Source: Gaiellasilicea sp963791905 (GTDB lineage Bacteria > Actinomycetota > Thermoleophilia > Gaiellales > Gaiellaceae). From it: a stretch of 64,000 bases of DNA. Below are positions 50,881-62,076 of the stretch, in pieces. The notes under the pieces were generated by a model. That model saw only the letters and a program-made list of their open reading frames with translations. It was not told where the DNA came from and ran no database searches. Location of the stretch: contig CAWBTX010000003.1 of assembly GCA_963791905.1 (NCBI GenBank), positions 127,411-191,410 on the forward strand, read 5' to 3'. Position 1 is the first letter of the stretch. Each line of letters begins with the position of its first letter. Made by a program: the position numbers and the translations under genes.

Positions 50881-53046
50881 ATGTTCGCAAACCTGGGGCG
50901 GCTAGTGGCCGCGAATCCCTGGAAGGTGATCGCGGTCTGGGTCGTCGCCTTCGCTGTGATCGTTCCGTTCTCGCCGTCGTTGGCGGACGTGACGAACGAG
51001 GACCAGACGACCTTCTTACCCTCGAGCACCGAGTCGATCATGGCACAAGACCTGGCCGAAAGACACTTTCCGACCTCGTCGGGGGCTACTGCCCGCTTCG
51101 TGCTCCAACGCGACGACGGTCAGGCGCTGAGCGCCGCCGACCAGAGTGCGATCGGCGGCTTCGCGCGCGATCTGGAGGGTGCCGGAATCGGGAGCGTCAA
51201 CACGGTCGAGACAGGGCCCGACCAGGTGGCGAAGAACGAGACGGCGCAGCTCGTCCAGGTCGCGTTCCAGGGCGACGCGGCCGACGATCCGGTGAAGGAC
51301 GCGGTCAAGGAGCTGCGCGATCAGGCAGCAGGCCTGCTCGTCGGCAGCGGCCTCCAGGCCCGCCTCACCGGAGACGCCGCAAGCACGGTGGATACGGAGG
51401 AGTCATTCGGGAACGCCGAGACGATCACGTTCGCCGCGACCTTCGTGCTGATCCTGCTTCTGGTCGGCGGCATCTTCCGCAGCCCGATTGCGGCGATCCT
51501 GCCACTGCTCACGATCGGGCTCGTGTTCCTGCTCGCGACCTCTCTGGTCGCCTTGGGCGCCGATACGTTCGGGTTCGAGGTGGACGCGTCGCTCACCTCG
51601 CTGCTGATCGTTGTGCTGTTCGGGATCGGTACCGACTACATCCTGTTCCTGCTCTTCCGCTACCGCGAACGCCTGCGGGCGGGGGACGAGTCGCGCGCCG
51701 CCGTCGCGTTCTCCGTCCGCCGCGTAGGGGAAGCAGTCGCCAGCTCTGCCCTAGTGGTGATCATCGCTTTCTCCGCCCTGCTGCTGGCGAGCCTCGGGTT
51801 CTTCCGCACGATGGCGCCCGGCCTGATCATCTCCGTCGCCGTCACCCTGCTCGCGAGCCTGACCCTGATCCCGGCCGCGATGGCCCTGGTCGGCCCGCGC
51901 GTATTCTGGCCCTCGAAGGGCTGGCAGACCACGCCCACGGGAGCGTTCTTCACGAAACTCGGCCAGCTGATCGCCCGCCGTCCGGGCCGGACGGCGCTCG
52001 CCTCGGGCGGCACGATGCTCGCGCTCGCCGGGGGCATCGCCTTCTACACCGCGAGCTACGACACGACCAGCTCGCTGCCCTCCGATACGGAGTCGTCGCA
52101 GGCGAACGAGGCCATCAGGGGTGCCTTCGCGGCGGGGGCCGCAAATCCCACCGACGTCTACGTCTCCGGCTCGGCGCCGATCGAGCAGAGCGAGCTGACA
52201 GCGCTCGCCGAGCAGCTTCGAGGGATCGAGGGCGTCGATTCGGTCGGCGAGCCGGTCCTCTCCGACGACCGCAACGGCGCCCGCATCGGCGTCAGCTTGA
52301 CCGCCGAGGCCACCTCCAACACGGCGCTCGAGATCGCCGAGGGGCCGCTCCGCGACGTCGCCCACGCCTCGACAGCCGGGGACGAGATCAGGGTCGGCGG
52401 CGCCAGCTCGGCCTTCGCCGACATCCGTTCCGCCCTGGAGCGCGACATGCTCGTCGTCTTCCCGATCGCAGCGTTCCTGATCGCGCTCGTCCTCGGCGTC
52501 CTGCTGCGAAGTGTCGTCGCGCCGCTCTACCTGCTCGGAGCCGTCTCTCTGGGCTTCGTCGCGACCCTCGGCGCCGGCGTCGCGCTCTTCCAGGGCATCG
52601 GCTCCGAGCCGGGACTGCTCTTCATCCTCCCGGTGATGCTCTACATGTTCGTGGTCGCGATCGGCACGGACTACAACATCCTGGTCACGACCCGCTTGCG
52701 CGAGGAGGTTCAGGAAGGCAACGACCCGCGCATCGCCGCCGAGCTGGCAGTCAAGCACGCCGGCCCGACTGTTCTCTCGGCGGGCGTCATCCTCGCCGGC
52801 ACCTTCGCCTCGCTCGGGCTCACCGGCATCAGCCTGCTCGTGCAGCTGGGAATGACGATCGCGATCGGCGTGATCATCGTCAGCTTCGTCATGGCCACGA
52901 TCCTCGTGCCCAGCCTCTCCGCCCTGATCGGCCGCAGAGTCTGGTGGCCTGGCCGCCTCAGCCGCGTCGAGCCCGTCGCGGTCGCCGATCATGCCGCCTC
53001 CGGGCCTCGCGGCGCCGAGCCCGCGCCGGTGGGCGAACGCTCGTGA
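50881..53046 (+). CDS. MMPL/RND-family exporter
   Basis: 721 residues with about 12 membrane helices in the two-half RND plan: helix 1 at 16-33, an external domain, helices near 185-360, a second external domain (about 395-530) and helices near 535-690. The sequences GIGTDYILFLLFRYRE and AIGTDYNILVTTRLREE are the paired motifs of MMPL transporters, with the proton-relay Asp and Tyr. Cargo is probably a lipid or hydrophobic compound, but this cannot be told. Divergent from LAL paralog 2. Confidence 0.92.
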   Translation: MFANLGRLVAANPWKVIAVWVVAFAVIVPFSPSLADVTNEDQTTFLPSSTESIMAQDLAERHFPTSSGATARFVLQRDDGQALSAADQSAIGGFARDLEGAGIGSVNTVETGPDQVAKNETAQLVQVAFQGDAADDPVKDAVKELRDQAAGLLVGSGLQARLTGDAASTVDTEESFGNAETITFAATFVLILLLVGGIFRSPIAAILPLLTIGLVFLLATSLVALGADTFGFEVDASLTSLLIVVLFGIGTDYILFLLFRYRERLRAGDESRAAVAFSVRRVGEAVASSALVVIIAFSALLLASLGFFRTMAPGLIISVAVTLLASLTLIPAAMALVGPRVFWPSKGWQTTPTGAFFTKLGQLIARRPGRTALASGGTMLALAGGIAFYTASYDTTSSLPSDTESSQANEAIRGAFAAGAANPTDVYVSGSAPIEQSELTALAEQLRGIEGVDSVGEPVLSDDRNGARIGVSLTAEATSNTALEIAEGPLRDVAHASTAGDEIRVGGASSAFADIRSALERDMLVVFPIAAFLIALVLGVLLRSVVAPLYLLGAVSLGFVATLGAGVALFQGIGSEPGLLFILPVMLYMFVVAIGTDYNILVTTRLREEVQEGNDPRIAAELAVKHAGPTVLSAGVILAGTFASLGLTGISLLVQLGMTIAIGVIIVSFVMATILVPSLSALIGRRVWWPGRLSRVEPVAVADHAASGPRGAEPAPVGERS

Positions 53047-53150
53047 GGGCAAAGCCATCCGGCGGGCTGATGAGCGATGCACCGACGACCCACGACCGGG
53101 GGCTTGCCGCTCTCTGGGCATCGCTCCCGGTCGGACAGCGAAGGGCGCGA

Positions 53151-55943
53151 CTAGAGCGCTCGAACGGTGGTCGTGTCCGTGGGAAGGACGGTTTCGAGCT
53201 GGCTGCGGGAGCGGATGCCGAGCTTGAGGAAGACCTTGCGCAAGTGGTACTGGACGGTGCGCGGGCTGATGAACAAGCGCGTGCCGATCTCCGGGTTCGA
53301 GAGCCCGTCGCGGGCGAGCTGCGCGATCTGCGTCTCCTGGGCGGTGAGGTCGCCGCGCGTTTCCACCGTGCGCTTGCGCACCGTCTCACCCGTGGCCAGG
53401 AGCTCGCGGCGGGCGCGCTCGGCGAAGGCCTCCGCCCCCATCGAGTCAAACAGCTCGTGGGCCGCCCGCAAGTGTTCGCGCGCGTCGACTCGCTTGTTCT
53501 TCCGTCGCAGCCATTCGCCGTACAGCAGATGGCCGCGGGCGAGCTCCACTCGGACCCGGGTACGGCCTAGGCGCTCGATCGACTCGAGGTAGAGACCGTC
53601 GGCGACCTCTCCCTCGCTCAACAGGGCACGCACCCGCGCCTCGATCCCCAGCGCCCACTCGGTCGGACTGACACGCGTCCGCTCGGAGAGCCACTCGAGT
53701 GCAGCACTGACGATCGCCATGTCGCCGGTTCTGGATGCCGCTTCGACCAGCTCGGGCACGACAAAGGGCCCGTAGCCCAGCTGATCGTGTTCGAAGACCC
53801 GCCAGGCAGCATCGCGGGCGGCATCGTGGCGGCCGAGACCGTTGTAGAGAACCGAGCTGGCGTAGGTCGCGTAGTTGCCCACCGTGCCCAAGCCTCGCGC
53901 GGTTGCATCCCGCAACGTTGCTTCGATCAGGGCCGACGCCTCCGTCTCCTGGCCCCGCCAGGCCGCAAGCACCATCTCGGGAAACCCTAGCGGTGGGTTC
54001 CCGGTCGCCTCGGCGATGAGGCGGTCCTCGTCGAACAGCAGCGCCCCCGCGGTGAAGTCGCCCGCAACAACGTGGTTCCAGGCAAGAAGGTTGAGCGCGA
54101 ACTGCAAGTGCACGAGCGCGCCCGAGTCGCGGGCGAACTGCGCCTGCCGCGTGGCCAGCGCGAGCCAGGATTCGAAGTCCCACAGCTCGGGCGCGATCAT
54201 GGCACCGGCCCTTCCACCTGTCAGCCAGAGCGAACGGCCGACTTTGTCGTTGGCGACGTTCTGTGCGAGCAGCAACTCGAGTGCTCGCTTTAGCGTCGGC
54301 GCGGCGACGGTGTATCCCTCCGTGAACCGGAGTGCGAACGCGTCGAGCAGGACATCCACCACCCGCGGCGGGCTGGGCGCGGGCGGCGCAGAGCGTGCGG
54401 GCGTCCCCACCTCCATGACGCTGCCGGGGATGTCCAGATCACCGACCCACATCGCCGCCTCGAGCGCCTCGAGGTACGTCTGGCGCGCCAACTCGGCGTC
54501 GAGCGGCTCAAGGCGTCTGGCCGCGCTGAGGAGCAACCGACCTGCGTCGCTGCCGCGGCGCTGGTCAAAGGCGATCTGGCCGCGCAAGCGTTCCACCTCG
54601 GCAGCGCGCAGAGCGTCGAACGGGCCGGCCTCGACCGCGACCAACAGACCCAATGCCGCGTCGAGGGCGCCGGCGTCGCGCTTAGCTCTGGCCGCGGCAA
54701 GCAAGCGCTGCGCGCGGCGAGCGGACTCGGGTGTGAGCATCGCCGAGCGCTCGAGGAATGCCGCAGCCGCCGCCAGCCCCCCGCGGCCCTGCGCGCGGCC
54801 GGCGGACCGGACGAGCTCGTCGGCAACGTCCTCGTCGGGGCCTGGTGCGGCCTGGGCCCGGTGCCAGGCACGGCGATCGGGGTCTAGCTCCGGATCGGTG
54901 GCCTCCGCGAGAACCCGGTGGGCGTCCTGTCGCTCTTCGAGCGAGGCCGACCGGTAGGCCGCCGAGCGCACCAGCGGATGACGAAACTGCACGCGAACGC
55001 CGAACTCGACCAACCCCGCCTCGACCGCCGGCGTCGCGGCTTCAGCTCCGATCGCCAGCCGTTCGGCCGCACGCCACACGAGCATCGGGTCGCCGACCGG
55101 ATCGGCCGCCGCGAGTTGCAGCAGCCGCCGCGTCTCGGCCGGTAGAGCGTCCAGTCGCCGCCGGAAGCTCTCCTCGATCTGCCCCGCGAGCGGCACCGCG
55201 GCCGGGAGCGCAAACCCTCCCGCCAACTCAGCCGGCGTCGCGCTCCGCGGCAGCTCCAGTAGCGCCAACGGGTTGCCGCGCGTCTCACTCACGATCCGAT
55301 CCCTCACGGGCGCGTCCAAGGGCCCAGTCAACGCCGAGTCCAGCAGCGCCCGAGCATCGTCCTCGGCCAGCCCCTCGAGGGCGAGTTCCGGCAACCCCGT
55401 CAACTCCTCCCCCATCCCGCGGGCGGCGAAGACCAAGCCAACCGACTCCGCCCCCAGACGACGTGCGACGAACGCGAGCACCTGCGCCGAAGCGCGATCG
55501 AGCCACTGCTCGTCATCCACAAGGCAGATCAGCGGCCGCTCCTCCGCCACCTCCGAAAGCAGGCTGAGGACCGCCAGCCCGACGAGAAATCGATCCGGCG
55601 CCGCGCCCGGACTGACACCGAACGCCGTCCGCAGCGCCCCACTCTGCGGCGCAGGCAGATGCTCGAGGTGGTCAAGCATCGGCCCCAGCAACTGATGCAA
55701 CCCGGCGAAGACAAGCTCCATCTCCGATTGCACACCCGCAACTCGCACCACACGGCAGCCCGACGCCTGCTCTGCCAGGTACTCCAACAACGCCGTCTTG
55801 CCGACACCCGGCTCACCACGGACGACCAGCGCCCGGCTCTCACCGGCACGAACAGCATCGACAAGCCGATCGAGCATGTCGGACTCGCGGCGACGACCCG
55901 TCAGACCCGCCGCGCGCCCTCGAACGGAGGAAAGGTCGGCCAT
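53151..55943 (-). CDS. LuxR/AAA (LAL) transcriptional regulator, paralog 3
   Basis: 930 residues from the ATG at 55943. Same plan as paralog 2: Walker A RGEPGVGKTALLEYLA near residue 44, Walker B ICLVDDEQWLDRAS near 140, helical repeats, and LuxR helix-turn-helix near 870-925 (DLTAQETQIAQLARDGLSN, SPRTVQYHLRKVFLKLGIRSRSQL). It is intact and most similar to the decayed paralog 1. Divergent from the LUD gene with operator site 7 between them, which fits a regulator controlling its neighbours and possibly itself. Confidence 0.92.
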   Translation of the reverse strand: MADLSSVRGRAAGLTGRRRESDMLDRLVDAVRAGESRALVVRGEPGVGKTALLEYLAEQASGCRVVRVAGVQSEMELVFAGLHQLLGPMLDHLEHLPAPQSGALRTAFGVSPGAAPDRFLVGLAVLSLLSEVAEERPLICLVDDEQWLDRASAQVLAFVARRLGAESVGLVFAARGMGEELTGLPELALEGLAEDDARALLDSALTGPLDAPVRDRIVSETRGNPLALLELPRSATPAELAGGFALPAAVPLAGQIEESFRRRLDALPAETRRLLQLAAADPVGDPMLVWRAAERLAIGAEAATPAVEAGLVEFGVRVQFRHPLVRSAAYRSASLEERQDAHRVLAEATDPELDPDRRAWHRAQAAPGPDEDVADELVRSAGRAQGRGGLAAAAAFLERSAMLTPESARRAQRLLAAARAKRDAGALDAALGLLVAVEAGPFDALRAAEVERLRGQIAFDQRRGSDAGRLLLSAARRLEPLDAELARQTYLEALEAAMWVGDLDIPGSVMEVGTPARSAPPAPSPPRVVDVLLDAFALRFTEGYTVAAPTLKRALELLLAQNVANDKVGRSLWLTGGRAGAMIAPELWDFESWLALATRQAQFARDSGALVHLQFALNLLAWNHVVAGDFTAGALLFDEDRLIAEATGNPPLGFPEMVLAAWRGQETEASALIEATLRDATARGLGTVGNYATYASSVLYNGLGRHDAARDAAWRVFEHDQLGYGPFVVPELVEAASRTGDMAIVSAALEWLSERTRVSPTEWALGIEARVRALLSEGEVADGLYLESIERLGRTRVRVELARGHLLYGEWLRRKNKRVDAREHLRAAHELFDSMGAEAFAERARRELLATGETVRKRTVETRGDLTAQETQIAQLARDGLSNPEIGTRLFISPRTVQYHLRKVFLKLGIRSRSQLETVLPTDTTTVRAL

Positions 55944-55986
55944 CTACCCAGTACCGACGTTACAGCCTGCCGACAGGCTGCGACTG

Positions 55987-56008
55987 ACTGGCCACTGGCG
56001 GATGCGAA
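55987..56008 (+). promoter_or_regulatory. Operator-like motif, site 7 (LUD operon / LAL3 divergent region)
   Basis: Plus strand ACTGGCCACTGGCGGATGCG, the reverse complement of the consensus, 60 bp upstream of the LUD start and 43 bp from the LAL start on the other strand. Confidence 0.65.
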
Positions 56009-56067
56009 GGGAACGCAGTCGCGTCCACCCTTGGTTCGACTCGGCTCGAACCAAAGGAGGACAGACC

Positions 56068-56694
56068 TTGACCACGACCACCGGATCTGACCGCTTCACG
56101 GCACTACCTGACGACCGGACGCTTTCGGAGACCGTCGTCGCTCTCGAAGAGCACGGATTCGGCGTCGACGTCGTCGACAACCTCGACGCCGCCCGCGACG
56201 CTGTCCTAGCCCTCATCCCCGAAGGCTCTTCCGTGATGACCAACACCTCGGTCACGCTGCAGGAGACCGGGATCGCGGCCGGGATCGACGACGGCGGTCC
56301 GTACGACTCGGCGCGCAACAAGATGCTCGCGCTCGACTATGCGACCCAACTGGCTGAGATGAAGGCGATCGGCGGCCAGCCCGACTACGCCCTCGGCAGT
56401 GTCCACGCGATCACCGGCGATGGAACGCTCGTCATCGCCTCGGCGTCCGGGAGCCAGCTTGCCTCCTACGCCTGGGGGGCTGCCAACGTGATCTTCGTCG
56501 TCGGCGCACAGAAACTCGTCCCCGACCTGGAAGTCGCGCGCGAGCGGATCAACGAGTACACCCTCAAGCTCGAGGACGCTCGCGCGTACGCCGCCTACGG
56601 CCAGAACAGCTTCGTCGGCAAGGTCCTCGAGATCCACCAGGAGCTGCCCGGGCGCATCCATGTCGTCCTCATCCGGCAGGCGGTCGGGTTCTGA
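56068..56694 (+). CDS. LUD-domain protein (LutC/YkgG-like)
   Basis: 208 residues. The start is a TTG at 56068, decided by AAAGGAGG 7 bp upstream; no ATG or GTG is suitably placed. The LUD fold is clear from GSSVMTNTSVTLQETGI, LGSVHAITGDGTLVIASASGSQLASYAWGAANVIFVVGAQKLVPDLEVARERI. Relatives take part in L-lactate oxidation as part of the LutABC complex, but lutA and lutB are not adjacent, so the role here may differ. Its stop overlaps the next gene's ATG. Confidence 0.9.
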   Translation: MTTTTGSDRFTALPDDRTLSETVVALEEHGFGVDVVDNLDAARDAVLALIPEGSSVMTNTSVTLQETGIAAGIDDGGPYDSARNKMLALDYATQLAEMKAIGGQPDYALGSVHAITGDGTLVIASASGSQLASYAWGAANVIFVVGAQKLVPDLEVARERINEYTLKLEDARAYAAYGQNSFVGKVLEIHQELPGRIHVVLIRQAVGF

Positions 56695-57233
56695 TGATGC
56701 GCGACACGCTCCCACCATCTGAGCCGACCCTTCCGCAGCTCGACGTCTCCGACCACGTCCGCGGCCCGGCCACTGGTCGTCTCATCCTCGAATACGGCGA
56801 CTACGAATGCCCCTACTCGCGGCAAGCGTTTCGAGAGATTGAGCGGGTGGAGCAAGAAGTGAGCGGTGGCATCCGCTTCTCGTTCCGGCACTTCCCGCTC
56901 CAGGAGATCCACCCGCACGCTTTCGCCGCGGCGGCAGCAGCCGAAGCAGCTGAACTCCAGGGACGGTTTTGGGACATGCACGAGCTGCTCTTCCATCGGC
57001 AAAAGGCACTCGCAGACGAGGATCTGCGCCAGTATGCGATCGAACTCGAGCTCGACCTTGCACGCTTCGACCGGGATCGACTCAGCCGTTACGTCCTGCG
57101 GCGGATTCGTCGAGACGTCCAGCGCGGAATCGCATCGGGTCGAGTGCGCGGCACTCCGACCCTGTTCATCGATGGAGTTCTTCACGTCGGCGACTACGAC
57201 GCAGCGACGCTGATGGAAGAGCTGGCCGCGTGA
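56694..57233 (+). CDS. DsbA-like thioredoxin-fold protein with CPYS active site
   Basis: 179 residues, no signal peptide, so cytosolic. The thioredoxin-fold motif is EYGDYECPYSRQAF: Cys39 is kept but the second Cys of the CxxC pair is Ser42. The cis-Pro loop GTPTLFIDG is present near 158. Only mono-thiol chemistry (glutathione- or mycothiol-like exchange) seems possible. Coupled to the LUD gene by a TGATG overlap; the start may be the first or second of two adjacent ATGs. Confidence 0.87.
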   Translation: MMRDTLPPSEPTLPQLDVSDHVRGPATGRLILEYGDYECPYSRQAFREIERVEQEVSGGIRFSFRHFPLQEIHPHAFAAAAAAEAAELQGRFWDMHELLFHRQKALADEDLRQYAIELELDLARFDRDRLSRYVLRRIRRDVQRGIASGRVRGTPTLFIDGVLHVGDYDAATLMEELAA

Positions 57234-57496
57234 GGGCACCTGGTCCCTCCACGGCGCACGCCGCGCCAAAGGTCGAACTTCGCTGCTCAGCCTGTGGTTA
57301 CGGCGTGGCCGTTCACATTGCGCCGGTCGCTTGCCCAATGTGCCGCAGGCGCTTGAATCGCCTCTCCGCGAAGCACGCGCCATCGCCGACACCCTTCCGT
57401 CTGGTACGGCGTTGTCTACGAAGGCAAGATTTCGTGGCCCACTCGTGGCCCAAACGTCGATTGGACGACTGGCTCAACGATGCGGAGCCGGGCTAA
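57230..57496 (+). CDS. Small zinc-ribbon protein, C-terminus running into the boundary module
   Basis: 88 residues from a GTG that overlaps the preceding stop. Residues about 15-43 hold two Cys pairs (LRCSACGYGV and VACPMCRRRL), as in a zinc ribbon. From about residue 60 the sequence is that of the repeated flank module (also at 33046), so the native 3' end was probably replaced when the boundary formed. Coding status is moderate. Confidence 0.45.
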   Translation: MRAPGPSTAHAAPKVELRCSACGYGVAVHIAPVACPMCRRRLNRLSAKHAPSPTPFRLVRRCLRRQDFVAHSWPKRRLDDWLNDAEPG

Positions 57497-57817
57497 CTGG
57501 TGAGTTAAAAAGCCCTGCAAATGACGCCGTTCAGACGAGTTCGTCGCCAAGCATCGTGGTGCCCGACTCGGCCTGTCACGCCGGAGGTCGCGGGTTCGAG
57601 TCCCGTCGCTCCCGTAGAAAACATCCTGCAAATGGGCATCTTTGATGCCTGACTGGGCGCCGACGACCGCCGGCTTCCTGCGCGTTCAGCGCTGATCCCG
57701 CAGCAGATGGAAAGGGTCCGTTTGCAGGTATTTTCGCCGCAGGAGGCAGGAACGCGCGGCTGCCATCCCGCACGAACTTACCCCGACGGCCCCGAAACGG
57801 CCGAAAATGGCTAGCAC
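57497..57817. other. Segment boundary 4 (right end of the accessory chain)
   Basis: No gene. It continues the left flank that begins at 57406 (AGCCCTGCAAATGACGCCG near 57510), then the tRNA fragment 57569-57614, then CATCCTGCAAATGGGCATC starting 8 bp on and TTTGCAGG near 57722. The GTGGCCCAAAC words found to the right of the inner boundaries are absent here, fitting an outer edge. Confidence 0.65.
57569..57614 (+). repeat. tRNA-Asp 3' fragment, copy 5 (att-like site, right end)
   Basis: 46 nt identical to 14811-14856 in the same orientation. It lies 42.7 kb from the intact tRNA and is the last copy seen in the window. Confidence 0.9.
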
Positions 57818-59006
57818 TCAGCGTCGCTGGACGGCCGTTGTCGCTCCGCCCTGGGGGAGCAGCCGAGCCAGGTCGTCGGCGAAGTGGGTGGCGAGTGGCC
57901 CGAGCAGCGCGGTGCCGAGCACGAGCGTCGCCGCCAGCGCCGCGAGCTCCGGGTCGAAGTTGCTGCTGACGGCGAGGCCGGCGATCACGATCGAGAACTC
58001 GCCGTGGGCGATCAGCGCGGTCCCCGCTCGCAGACGTGCCTCGATGTCGAGTCCGGCGGAGGCGATCCAGCCGGTGGCGGTCTTCGCGACGCACGTAGAT
58101 GGCGATGAGAGCGATCGCGGGCACGAGCACGGGCGGGATGTCGCCAAGGTCGATCCGGAGCGCGAAGAAGAAGAAGAACATGGCTGCGAAGAGGTCACGC
58201 ATCGGCCAGACGAGCACCCGCGCGCGATCGGCTACGGGTCCGGAGAGCGCGATCCCGAGCAAGAACCCTCCGACGGCGGCGGACACGTGCGCGCGCTCCG
58301 TCAGCCCCGCGACGAGGAGCAGCACGCCCATCGTGCTCAGCACAAGCACTTCGTCGGACTCGTGCCAGACCGCCCGGCTGACGAGGTGGCCATGCCGGAG
58401 CGCGAGGAGGAAGATCAAGCCAACGACCGCGAGCGCCACGACGGCGGAGGCGATCGCCGTGGACACGCCCGACCCGATCAGCACCACGCCGATGAGGGGA
58501 AGGTAGAGCGCCATCGCCAGGTCCTCCAGGATGAGCAACGAGAGCAGCCCCGGCGTCTCGGGTTCGGTGACGCGACCGAGGTCGCTGACCACCTTCGCGA
58601 CGATCCCCGAGGAGGAGACGTACGTGATGCCGCCGAGCACGAGCGCCCCGACGAGCCCCCAGCCCATCAGCAGCCCGATGGCGAAGCCCGGCGGGAAGTT
58701 CAGCGCGAGATCGAAGATCCCGCCTCTGACGCCGCTCCGCAGCCCGGAGGCGAGCTCGAGCGCGCTGTACTCGAGCCCGAGCGTGAAGAGGAGCAGGACG
58801 ATCCCCACCTCGCTCAGGGTCGTGACCAGCGCATCGTCGAGCGTCGGCGGCGCGAGCGCTCCGAGCACGATCCCGGCGACGAGATAGAGCGGGATCGACG
58901 AGAAGCCCGTGCGCGCCGCGAGCCGCGCACCGACTGCGAGCACGACCGTGACCGTTCCGAGCTCGAGGAAGAGCCGCGCAGCGTCCCGCGTCGCGGCGAG
59001 GATCAT
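57818..59006 (-). CDS. CPA2-type cation/proton antiporter, frameshifted
   Basis: About 395 residues if repaired, with 11-13 membrane helices. Family landmarks: IPLYLVAGIVLGALAPP, EVGIVLLLFTLGLEYSALEL, and ITYVSSSGIVAKVVSDLGR, as in KefB/NapA-like exchangers. One extra base near 58091 breaks the frame; removing it gives VAKTATGWIASAGLDIEARLRAGTALIAHGEFSIVIAGLA and a stop at 57818. Left uncorrected, the frame wanders into the tRNA fragment. There is no RCK/TrkA domain. The gene lies just outside the accessory chain. Confidence 0.85.
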
Positions 59007-59052
59007 CGGCTCACCGGTCCAACCGTCATCACCTCTCCACCGCGCGCGTGCG

Positions 59053-61761
<2,709 letters not shown>

Positions 61762-62076
61762 GAAAACCTCCTCGCAGCGGGCGCTTCGGCGCGCGAGGGG
61801 TTGGGGCACGGAGGCGCCCGCCTAGGTGAAAAACGCGTCCCCGGAAGTGTGCTCCGCTTTGTAGCGCGCCGAAACTATCCGCAAGCACACACCGAACAGC
61901 CGCAGCGTGGCGCCTGCCTGCTAGAAGCGGCCGACGCTGGTCGCGCCCCGGCACCTGGATCCTCGATCTCCAGGTGACTCACAACCGTCCGGCGATGCGA
62001 GTCGGTAGAGCCTCACCCACGGAACGCTACTCAGCGCCCCTACAAACCGCAGTGCTCGGATGGGCCAGCGATGCTC
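61762..62076. other. Intergenic region upstream of the Clp gene
   Basis: 315 bp without a recognisable gene. It should hold the promoter of the Clp gene. A small dyad CCTGGATCCTCGATCTCCAGG is near 61952-61974. The part from about 62027 to 62076 lies directly beyond the broken transposase and may be its right end. Confidence 0.5.

Noticed and set aside
56068..57233. LUD gene as part of a lutABC lactate operon
   Set aside because: No lutA or lutB iron-sulfur genes are near; the next gene is a DsbA-like protein.
57569..57614. tRNA-like sequences at 19052, 24859, 33212 and 57569 as extra tRNA-Asp genes
   Set aside because: Each lacks the 5' acceptor strand, D-arm and half of the anticodon arm; only the 3' 46-47 nt are present, so they cannot fold into a tRNA.
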